Assembly: GCA_945871455.1 (NCBI GenBank)
Contig: CAMBXJ010000068.1
Location: 1-12,261, forward strand
DNA from: Asaia bogorensis
Lineage (GTDB): Bacteria; Pseudomonadota; Alphaproteobacteria; Acetobacterales; Acetobacteraceae
Direction: 5' to 3'
DNA: 12,261 nucleotides
The translations under genes and the position numbers were made by a program. This document shows, one piece after another, positions 6,087 to 12,261 of this stretch (within the stretch, counting starts at the first letter, position 1; the number at the start of each line of letters is the position of its first letter). Under the pieces are notes generated by a model. It was not told the origin of the DNA. It ran no database searches and was given only the letters and a program-made list of their open reading frames with translations.

Positions 6087-7625
6087 TTACTTGCACCCCG
6101 TGGAAATGCGCACATCATTGAACCGGTCGTCGCCCGACGGCAGGTACGGCTCCAGGTTCAGGATGCAACCCGGCTTGTAGGCATAGACATTGGACCGGGT
6201 GATCATCGGCATGGTCGCCACGGAGCTGGAAATCTCCCGCGCCAGCGCCTGCATCACGCCGGCCCGCCTGGGGTCGGCCGCCGCCATGGCACGGGCCTCG
6301 CCCAGCAATTCGTCGATTTTCGGGCTGGCGACGCCGCCGGGGGCATAGGACCCGCCGGTGCCGACGATTTCGTGCACGGTCTGGATCGGATCGCTGCGGC
6401 CACCGTAACGACCCATCAGAATGTCGCCGCGGGTGGGCGGACGATAGAACTGGGTGAACTGGGAGACATCGACGACGTCGAATTTCATGCGAATGCCGAT
6501 TTCGGCGAAGTTGGCCTGCAACGACTCTCCCATCTGGCGGTATTCGCTGTTGTTCAGCAGAAGGTCGGTCAGGTCGAACCCGTCCTTGTAGCCGGCCTCC
6601 GCCAGCAAAGCCTTGGCCTTCTTCACATCGTAGGGGTAGGCGTTTTCCAGGTCCTTCACGTAGAACGGCGACTTGTTCGACCACATCTGCCAGGTCGCGC
6701 GGGCGCTGCCGTTGGTCAGCGCGTCCGCCATGCCTTCACGGTCGATGGCGTGCATCATCGCCTGGCGTACGCGGAGATCGCCGAGCGGACCTTTCTTGAG
6801 GTTGGGGTAGATGAGCCAGAGGGCGTTCTTTTCGACCAGTTGAATGGCTAGGCCGGCGCTTTTGGCTTCCGGGATCTGGCGTGGGTCGATCAGGGCGATG
6901 TTGGCCTGGCCGGATCGCAGCGCGTTCAGGCGGGCGCGTCCGTCGGGGACGTAATGATGCTCGAACCCGGCGGCGCGATCCTTGGTGCCGGCCCAGTATT
7001 GATCGAATCTCGTGGTGACCGTCTTGACGTTGGCGTCGAAGGTCTTCACCCGGAATGGGCCGGCGCCGACCGGTTGCAGGGTTGGGCCGATCACGCCGTA
7101 CTTCAACACGGCGGGGCTGATCATCATGCCGGCATTGGCGCCCAGCCAGAATTCGATCTGGCCGCTGGGGCGGCGGAGTTTGATCTTCACGACGTCGTCG
7201 CCCTGGTATTCCACGGACTCGATCAGCTTGAATGTTTCGATCACCGTTGTGCCGGCGCGTCCGCCCAGGGCGGCCATGCGGTCGAAATTCTTCTTCACTG
7301 CGTCGGCGTTGAACGGGGTGCCGTCGTGGAAGGTGACGCCGCGGCGCAGTTTCAGGGTCAGTTCGGTCAGGTCAGCGTTGCGGGTCCAGGATTCCGCCAG
7401 TCCCGGTTCCGGATTGCCGGCTTCGTTCAGGCGGATCAACGGTTCGAAGATCGCCAACAGCGCCTCATGTGAGTAGGAGCTGTTGTTCTGCGGCTCGATC
7501 GGGTCGAGCGTCTCGTTGCCGGCCATGTCGTAATAGACGACCGTGGCGTTGGGGTTCGCATCGGCTGCCAGCGCAGGTGTGGCGGCGAGCATCGCAACCG
7601 ACAGCAGCCATCCTGTGAAGCGCAT
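6087..7625 (-). CDS. ABC transporter substrate-binding protein, family 5 (first paralogue)
   Basis: Periplasmic binding protein of the DppA/OppA (SBP_bac_5) family, 512 residues. The ATG gives a typical Sec signal peptide (MRFTGWLLSVAMLAATPALA, cleaved about residue 20). AGGA motifs lie 11 nt and 2 nt upstream; the first has the more usable spacing. Landmarks are TLDPIEPQNNSSYSHEALL, FHDGTPFNADAVKKNF, GAGPFRVKTFDAN, RARLNALRSGQANIALIDPRQI, RQAMMHAIDREGMADAL, EIGIRMKFDVVDVSQFTQFY, KPGC and a terminal GCK. It is the most diverged of the three paralogues: it has SYSHEAL where the others have SFAQGPL, and a more basic C-domain linker. It is the first receptor gene of the array, 196 bp behind the oxidoreductase gene. 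The ligand is not deducible from sequence; peptide, opine, or cyclic-amide and amino-acid derivatives are all possible for this family. Confidence 0.96.
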   Translation of the reverse strand: MRFTGWLLSVAMLAATPALAADANPNATVVYYDMAGNETLDPIEPQNNSSYSHEALLAIFEPLIRLNEAGNPEPGLAESWTRNADLTELTLKLRRGVTFHDGTPFNADAVKKNFDRMAALGGRAGTTVIETFKLIESVEYQGDDVVKIKLRRPSGQIEFWLGANAGMMISPAVLKYGVIGPTLQPVGAGPFRVKTFDANVKTVTTRFDQYWAGTKDRAAGFEHHYVPDGRARLNALRSGQANIALIDPRQIPEAKSAGLAIQLVEKNALWLIYPNLKKGPLGDLRVRQAMMHAIDREGMADALTNGSARATWQMWSNKSPFYVKDLENAYPYDVKKAKALLAEAGYKDGFDLTDLLLNNSEYRQMGESLQANFAEIGIRMKFDVVDVSQFTQFYRPPTRGDILMGRYGGRSDPIQTVHEIVGTGGSYAPGGVASPKIDELLGEARAMAAADPRRAGVMQALAREISSSVATMPMITRSNVYAYKPGCILNLEPYLPSGDDRFNDVRISTGCK

Positions 7626-7821
7626 CGTCCTGTTTTTCCTGTTATAAGGGCTTGGCGTGCGGCGACCTGGATTGCGTCGGTCGCACGGGCGGGGGAGGCC
7701 CTTGCCGGACGAGTGTCACTCCCAGATCGCGGCGCCCCTTGCCGGGCCGGTCGTTGTTGAGCGCAGAATGCCGGGAGTCTGGGGCGCTGTCTACCGGGGT
7801 CCGGGGCGGCAGCCCCGTCCT
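7626..7821 (-). other. Intergenic region between oxidoreductase and first binding-protein gene, with a hairpin after the oxidoreductase stop
   Basis: 196 bp without a gene. A perfect 6-bp stem with 4-nt loop, CGGGGC/GCCCCG at 7802-7807 and 7812-7817, begins 4 nt after the oxidoreductase stop in the transcribed direction. It has no following U-run, so it is not a canonical intrinsic terminator; it may stabilise or separate messages. The motif CCGGCAAGGG occurs twice on the minus strand (near 7705-7715 and 7736-7745). TTATAA lies about 20 nt before the binding-protein ATG but has no convincing -35 box. A separate promoter for the receptor array could lie here but is not proven. Confidence 0.5.
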
Positions 7822-9138
7822 TCAAACCCTGATCGACCGCGTCCTGGCAAACCGCCCCAGCCGATACGGCGTCGGGTCCACCAGTGGCCGATCCCCCGCC
7901 ACCAGGTCCGCCATCAACTTTCCGGCACCCGGCCCAATCCCGAACCCATGCCCGGAAAACCCGGTGGCGACAAAGAACCCGGGAATGCGCTCCACCTGGT
8001 CGATCACCGGCACGGCATCCGGCGTCACGTCCATCAGCCCGCCCCAGCTTTGCGCCACCTCCATCTTCGCGAACACCGGAAAGGCGCGCGCCATCACCGC
8101 CCGCGCCTCGGCCAGGATGCCCTGCTTGGGCTTGGGGTCCAGCACGCGCACCGCCTCCATCGGTGTGGCCTCGTCCATGGTCCAGCTTCGTTTGGTGCGC
8201 AGTTCCTCCCACGACCGCGTCCCCACCCGCAGGCGGATTTCATGGCGGTTGTTGATCAGTCGAGGGAAGAAATCCGACAGCAAGCGGAAATGGTCGGGCG
8301 TGATTTCGGCCGTGTTGGCATTGCGGCGCGCGACGGAATAGCCGCCATCCAGCCGCTTGCGGAAGGCAAACACCGACCCGGCGGCGGTGATCTCCGGCCC
8401 GCCCTCCAGCGGCAAGGTACGAAACACCGAGCCCAGCACTTTCAACTGCGGCAGATCCAGGCCCGCGTTGCCGGCGAACAGCCGCGACCACGCACCGCCC
8501 GCCAGCACGGCGGCATCGCAGCGAATGCGGCCGTTTTCGGTCAGCACGCCAACCAGGCGGCCGTTATGCAGGTCGATGCCGCGCACCGCGCAATGGGTGA
8601 AGATTTTCGCACCGTGGTCGCGTGCCGCCTCGGCGATGGCGGGGGCAGCGTGCATCGGTTCGGCGCGCCCGTCGCTGGGCGTGTGCATGCCGGCGATGAA
8701 CATCCCGGTGGCGCCGGGCATGGCCGCTTCCAGCTCCGCGCCTCGCAACAGCCGCGAATCCACCTGGTAGGGGCGAGCCTGTTCAAGCCAGGCTTCCTGG
8801 GCGGCGACTTCGGTTTCGTTCTCGCACAAATACATGATGCCGGGGGTGCGGAAACCGGTATCGCGGCCGGTGCGCTCGTTCAGGCCGCGCCACAGTTTCA
8901 GGCTTTCGATCGCCAGCGGGATTTCCGCCTCGTCGCGGCCCATGGTGCGGCACCAGCCCCAGTTGCGGCTGGATTGCTCGCCGGCGATGCGGCCTTTCTC
9001 GCACAGCACGACGGCGTGGCCTTTCTCCGCCAGGAACAGAGCGGTGCAGACGCCGATGATGCCACCGCCGATAACGACGATGCCGGTGCGCTCGGGCAGG
9101 TGGGTGTCGGATTGGACCAGATCGACGGGCGGGGACAT
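7822..9138 (-). CDS. FAD-dependent amine/amino-acid oxidoreductase, DAO superfamily (SoxB/glycine oxidase/DadA-like)
   Basis: Predicted soluble or peripheral flavoenzyme oxidising a secondary amine or amino acid (sarcosine-, glycine- or D-amino-acid-like). 438 residues. After an unstructured N-terminus comes the dinucleotide-binding fold: GGGIIG at 24-29 and the adenosine-binding Glu at 47 (CEK). SSRNWGWCR (57-64) is typical of this subgroup. The C-terminal part has SWGGLMDVTPDAVPVI, resembling the W-G-x-x-D-x-TPD-x-x-P signature of sarcosine oxidase beta, then GFSGHGFGIGPGAG (393-406), which closes over the flavin. The cysteine that binds FAD covalently in monomeric sarcosine oxidase is not evident in this region, so FAD is probably non-covalent. 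It is the first gene of the minus-strand cluster and diverges from hyuAB across 155 bp. The exact substrate is open; D-amino acid dehydrogenase is the main alternative. Confidence 0.93.
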   Translation of the reverse strand: MSPPVDLVQSDTHLPERTGIVVIGGGIIGVCTALFLAEKGHAVVLCEKGRIAGEQSSRNWGWCRTMGRDEAEIPLAIESLKLWRGLNERTGRDTGFRTPGIMYLCENETEVAAQEAWLEQARPYQVDSRLLRGAELEAAMPGATGMFIAGMHTPSDGRAEPMHAAPAIAEAARDHGAKIFTHCAVRGIDLHNGRLVGVLTENGRIRCDAAVLAGGAWSRLFAGNAGLDLPQLKVLGSVFRTLPLEGGPEITAAGSVFAFRKRLDGGYSVARRNANTAEITPDHFRLLSDFFPRLINNRHEIRLRVGTRSWEELRTKRSWTMDEATPMEAVRVLDPKPKQGILAEARAVMARAFPVFAKMEVAQSWGGLMDVTPDAVPVIDQVERIPGFFVATGFSGHGFGIGPGAGKLMADLVAGDRPLVDPTPYRLGRFARTRSIRV

Positions 9139-9293
9139 GGGTTGGCTCTATTCCGGGGCAGGGGGCGGCCCATGGTCGGTCGATCAGGCCGTCATTCAGC
9201 CTAGCCGCAATTCGCCGGCTCGCCTACGCTCCCTTCCGGATTGCCGTTCGGCTGGGTTGGTTCGCGCTCGGCATTGAAAAAGGATGCAGATGC
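9139..9293. promoter_or_regulatory. Divergent intergenic region between the oxidoreductase/transport cluster and hyuAB
   Basis: 155 bp between two divergent start codons, so promoters for both transcription units are expected here. I find no convincing -35/-10 pair and no clear operator dyad. No regulator gene is present in the window. The function is inferred from position only. Confidence 0.55.
9281..9284 (+). promoter_or_regulatory. Ribosome binding site of hyuA
   Basis: AGGA, 9 nt before the ATG at 9294. Two other ATGs at 9284 and 9290 are out of frame with hyuA; the ATG at 9294 opens directly into the conserved GVDSGGTFTD motif. Confidence 0.6.
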
Positions 9294-11624
9294 ATGGCGT
9301 GGCGGGTGGGTGTCGATTCCGGCGGTACGTTCACCGATGTCTGCCTGTTTGACGACGCGACCGGACGGGTCGAAGTGTGGAAAGTCGCCTCGACCCCGGC
9401 CGACCCGTCCGGCGGAATCGCGCAAGGCGTGGCGGAAGGCGTCGCCCTGGTCGGCACCGTCCCTGGGCAGGTCGGCTATTTCGGACACGGCACGACCGTG
9501 GCCACCAATGCGCTGATCCAGCACCGCGGCGTCAAGACCGGGCTGATCACAACCGACGGGTTTCGTGACCTGCTGGAAATCGGCCGGCAGAAACGCCCCG
9601 ACCTGTATGACCAGCAGGTGGAAAAACCGCCCGTCCTGGTCACGCGCGACCTGCGGTTGGAGGTCGCGGAACGGCTGCGCCACGACGGATCCGTGGAAAT
9701 CCCTTTGGACGAGGCAGCGTTCCGCGCAGCGGTGCGCAAATTGGTCGCGGCCGGTGCTCAATCCATCGCGGTCTGCTTCCTGTATGGCTTCGTCCGCACC
9801 GCCCATGAGGAAACCGCCGCCCGCATCCTGCGCGAAGAGTGCCCCGAGGTGTTTTCCTGCGTGTCGCATCAGGTCGCTCCGGAATTCCGCGAGTATGAAC
9901 GGATGTCGACGACAGTGGTGAACGCCTATCTCGGTCCGGTCATGCAACGCTATATCCGCCGGCTGGCGGAACGACTGTCCGAACTTGGCGTGACCGCCAC
10001 ACCGCATCTCACCCAATCCAACGGCGGCGTCATCAGTTTCGACCACGCCGCTCGGCTGCCCGTGCGCACAGTGCTGTCCGGCCCGTCCACCGGCGTGGTC
10101 GGGGCGCAGGAAATCGGTCGTTTGGCGGGATTCCCCGACCTGATCACCTTCGACATGGGCGGCACCAGCACCGATGTCGCCCTGTTGGAAGCCGGCCATT
10201 GTCGGCTGACCAGCGAGGCGATGGTGCACGGCTATCCGATCAAGGCGCCGATGCTGGATATCCATACGGTGGGCGCGGGCGGTGGTTCCATCGCGTTCAT
10301 CGACGGCGGGGGACTGCTGAAAGTGGGACCGCGCAGCGCCGGCGCCGATCCGGGGCCGGTCTGTTACGCGCGCGGCAACACCGAGGCGACGGTTACCGAC
10401 GCGAACATCGTGCTGGGCACGTTGAATCCTGAATTCCTGCTGGGCGGGCGGATGGCGGTGCGGCACGATCTGGCATTGGCCGCGATCGATCGGCTGGCGG
10501 CGCCGCTGGGGATGGATCGGATGGCGACGGCGCAGGGCGTCATTGCGGTGGTGACGGCGAATATGGCGCGCGCGATCCGGGTGATCTCGGTCCAGCGCGG
10601 TTACGATCCGCGCGATTACACGCTGATGGCGTTTGGCGGCGCCGGGCCTTTGCACGCGGCCAGGTTGGCGCGGGAGTTGGAGATCGGCCGCATCCTGGTG
10701 CCGCGCAATCCCGGGATTCTGTGCGCCATGGGGCTGCTGCTGACGGATTTGCGAGCGGATTTCGCACTGACCCGGTTGAACACCTTGGCGGCCGCGGCGC
10801 TGCCCGACCTGGTGGCAGCGTTCGACGAACTGGCGGTCCAGGCGGATGGCTGGTTCGCGCATGAGGCCATCGCGCCGGGGTCTCGGCGGATCACCCGCAC
10901 GGTGGACATGCGTTACGCGGGGCAGAACTACGAATTGCCCATACGGATGCCGGACGGCGCGATCGGCCCGGCGACCCTGGATGCTCTGGCGCAAGGATTC
11001 GCCGAGGCGCATGAGCGGATGTACGGCTTCAATGCCGAACACGAACCGGTGCAACTGGTGACGTTTCGGGTGGAGGCATCCGGTGTCGTGCCGAAAGCGA
11101 CCTTCCAGCCTCAGGCGGACACTGGCCCGGATGCATCGGGCGCGGTCATCGGCTCGCGCGATGTTTACCTGCCGGAAGCCGGTGGTTTCGTTTCCTGCAA
11201 GGTCTATGACCGCGACCGCCTGCGCGCCGGCAACCGCATCGTCGGCCCGGCGACCCTGGATGCTCTGGCGCAAGGATTTGCGGAGGCGCATGAGCGGATG
11301 TACGGCTTCAATGCCGAACACGAACCGGTGCAACTGGTGACGTTTCGGGTGGAGGCATCCGGTGTCGTGCCGAAAGCGACCTTCCAGCCGCAGGCAGACG
11401 CGGGGCCGGATGCATCGGGTGCGGTGATCGGCTCCCGCGATGTCTTCATGCCGGAAGCCGGTGGTTTCGTGTCCTGCAAGGTCTACGATCGCGACCGGCT
11501 GCGCGCCGGCAACCGCATCGTCGGTCCCGCGATCGTGGAGCAGATGGATGCCACCACGGTTGTATTGCCGGATATGGTGGCGCGCGTGGAACCTTTTCTG
11601 AATCTGGTCTTGGAGGCGGCATGA
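9294..11624 (+). CDS. hyuA: Hydantoinase/oxoprolinase subunit A (HyuA) with an internal 93-residue duplication
   Basis: ATP-dependent cyclic-amide hydrolase subunit, cytoplasmic, expected to work with HyuB. Members open N-methylhydantoin, hydantoins or 5-oxoproline. Seen: phosphate-binding GVDSGGTFTDVCLFD (6-20), HGTTVATNALIQHRG (65-79), TTDGFRDLLEIGRQKRPDLYD (86-106), the second ATPase-like motif FDMGGTSTDVAL (286-297) and GAGGGS (327-332). The C-terminal region ends GPAIVEQMDATTVVLPD as usual. At 776 residues it is longer than the roughly 680-700 typical of the family because residues 557-649 are repeated at 650-742. Without the extra copy it would be 683. The duplication contains the AHERMYGF and VYDRDRLRAGN segments, so the C-terminal domain has two copies of part of its fold. 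The frame is intact. Activity despite the insert is uncertain. hyuB starts in the ATGA overlap. Confidence 0.95.
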   Translation: MAWRVGVDSGGTFTDVCLFDDATGRVEVWKVASTPADPSGGIAQGVAEGVALVGTVPGQVGYFGHGTTVATNALIQHRGVKTGLITTDGFRDLLEIGRQKRPDLYDQQVEKPPVLVTRDLRLEVAERLRHDGSVEIPLDEAAFRAAVRKLVAAGAQSIAVCFLYGFVRTAHEETAARILREECPEVFSCVSHQVAPEFREYERMSTTVVNAYLGPVMQRYIRRLAERLSELGVTATPHLTQSNGGVISFDHAARLPVRTVLSGPSTGVVGAQEIGRLAGFPDLITFDMGGTSTDVALLEAGHCRLTSEAMVHGYPIKAPMLDIHTVGAGGGSIAFIDGGGLLKVGPRSAGADPGPVCYARGNTEATVTDANIVLGTLNPEFLLGGRMAVRHDLALAAIDRLAAPLGMDRMATAQGVIAVVTANMARAIRVISVQRGYDPRDYTLMAFGGAGPLHAARLARELEIGRILVPRNPGILCAMGLLLTDLRADFALTRLNTLAAAALPDLVAAFDELAVQADGWFAHEAIAPGSRRITRTVDMRYAGQNYELPIRMPDGAIGPATLDALAQGFAEAHERMYGFNAEHEPVQLVTFRVEASGVVPKATFQPQADTGPDASGAVIGSRDVYLPEAGGFVSCKVYDRDRLRAGNRIVGPATLDALAQGFAEAHERMYGFNAEHEPVQLVTFRVEASGVVPKATFQPQADAGPDASGAVIGSRDVFMPEAGGFVSCKVYDRDRLRAGNRIVGPAIVEQMDATTVVLPDMVARVEPFLNLVLEAA
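10963..11520 (+). repeat. In-frame tandem duplication of 279 bp within hyuA (two units)
   Basis: Unit 1 is 10963-11241 and unit 2 is 11242-11520. They match at 262 of 279 positions by hand count, and at 90 of 93 amino acids (changes T to A, Y to F, L to M). The unit begins TCGGCCCGGCGA; the sequence after unit 2 begins TCGGTCCCGCGA, where the normal gene continues as GPAIVEQ. Recombination between these two similar sites would create exactly this repeat. Two differences fall in the first 148 bp and fifteen in the last 131 bp, nearly all at third codon positions. Confidence 0.95.
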
Positions 11625-12261
11625 ACGATTTCACTCCGGCTGTCGTGTCGGTCGACCCCATCACCGTGGAAGTTATCGGCAGCGCTTTGTCGTCCATCGT
11701 CGAGGAAATGGGCGAAGCGCTGATCCGCGCGTCCTATTCCACCAACATCAAGGAACGCCGCGACTGCTCCACCGCGCTGTTCGACCTGGCGGGCAACACA
11801 TTGTGCCAGGCCGAACATATCCCGATGCATCTGGGCAGTTTCCTGGACCTGATCCCGCACATCATGAAGCGCCATCCGGTCGAGCAGATGCGCCCCGGCG
11901 ACGTGTTCTGCGGCAATGACGCGTATGAGGGCGGTGGGACTCACCTGCCCGATATCGTGTTGGCCGAACCGGTGTTCGTCGATGGCGAAATGACCGCCTG
12001 GGCCGTGAACCTGGCGCACCACGCCGATTTCGCCGATCGCGGGCACGCCCATATCTACCAGGAAGGGCTGCGCATCCCGCCGATACGTCTGTATCGCGCC
12101 GGAGAGCTACAAACCGATGTGCGGGAACTGATCCTGCTGAACTGTCAGGTACCGCGGGAGCGGTTGTCGGACCTACGAGCGCAGATGGCGGCCAACCGGT
12201 TGGGCGTGCAACGATTGCAGGGCCTGTGCGCCAAATACGGCCGCGCTGTCGTGCTGGCCGC
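11621..12261 (+). CDS. hyuB: Hydantoinase/oxoprolinase subunit B (HyuB), N-terminal part, cut by window edge
   Basis: Second subunit of the ATP-dependent hydantoinase/oxoprolinase. 213 codons are visible and the gene continues past the right edge. It starts with ATG overlapping the hyuA stop (ATGA), a classic sign of translational coupling. Seen: DPITVEVIGSAL (12-23), EEMGEALIRASYSTNIKERRDCSTALFD (family N-terminal block), HIPMHLGS, then GDVFCGNDAYEGGGTHLPD, LAHHADFADRG and IYQEGLRIPPIRL. The common family form NDPY is NDAY here. Histidines and acidic residues in HLPD and AHHAD are retained; these are the probable metal or active-site region of the family. Together with hyuA it forms the plus-strand unit divergent from the oxidoreductase/transporter cluster. 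Confidence 0.94.
   Translation, partial: MNDFTPAVVSVDPITVEVIGSALSSIVEEMGEALIRASYSTNIKERRDCSTALFDLAGNTLCQAEHIPMHLGSFLDLIPHIMKRHPVEQMRPGDVFCGNDAYEGGGTHLPDIVLAEPVFVDGEMTAWAVNLAHHADFADRGHAHIYQEGLRIPPIRLYRAGELQTDVRELILLNCQVPRERLSDLRAQMAANRLGVQRLQGLCAKYGRAVVLA

Noticed and set aside
7636..7650. Promoter -10 (TTATAA) for the receptor array
   Set aside because: It sits only about 20 nt before the ATG, overlaps the ribosome-binding area and has no recognisable -35 element at proper spacing.
7802..7817. Intrinsic terminator after the oxidoreductase gene
   Set aside because: The hairpin is strong and well placed, but no U-run follows on the transcribed strand. It is reported only as a hairpin in the intergenic entry.
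9201..11333. Long minus-strand open frame (710 codons) opposite hyuA
   Set aside because: HyuA on the plus strand has full family motifs. The opposite frame has low-complexity composition, and its internal repetition simply mirrors the hyuA duplication.

Overview
The window is GC-rich DNA with strong third-position G/C bias. It is tightly packed with genes that fit a heterotrophic alphaproteobacterium; Rhodospirillales/Acetobacteraceae is a guess from base composition and gene style, not a proven assignment. No rRNA, tRNA, CRISPR array, transposase or phage gene was seen.

Layout. A long minus-strand cluster runs leftwards from 9138 to beyond position 1: an FAD-dependent amine/amino-acid oxidoreductase (9138-7822), three tandem paralogous family-5 (Dpp/Opp-type) periplasmic substrate-binding proteins (7625-6087, 5913-4360, 4363-2645), a 51-codon relic of a fourth binding protein between the first two (6086-5931), then permeases DppB (2455-1508) and DppC (1491-607) and the start of ATPase DppD (605 to beyond the left edge). 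Diverging from it on the plus strand are hyuA (9294-11624) and the first 213 codons of hyuB (11621 onward). These encode the two subunits of an ATP-dependent hydantoinase/oxoprolinase-type enzyme.

How the genes may work together. The ABC importer probably brings in a small nitrogenous compound or peptide-like molecule, with three alternative receptors. HyuAB-type enzymes open cyclic amides such as N-methylhydantoin or 5-oxoproline at the cost of ATP. The FAD enzyme resembles sarcosine oxidase beta, glycine oxidase and DadA, and could oxidise the amine or amino acid released. A route from a hydantoin or lactam through an N-substituted amino acid to an amino acid is therefore plausible but inferred. 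No carbamoylase is present in the window.

Unusual points. (1) HyuA carries an in-frame tandem duplication of exactly 279 bp (93 codons), with two copies 94% identical whose differences are concentrated in one half. (2) A near-perfect 163-bp palindrome, MITE-like with a possible TGA target duplication, sits between the last binding-protein gene and dppB, where it could set the receptor-to-permease ratio. (3) A pair of inverted REP-like palindromes lies in the 5' part of the third binding-protein gene and is open in frame, so that gene's true start is uncertain. (4) The binding-protein array shows duplication, deletion to a stub, and signs of gene conversion.
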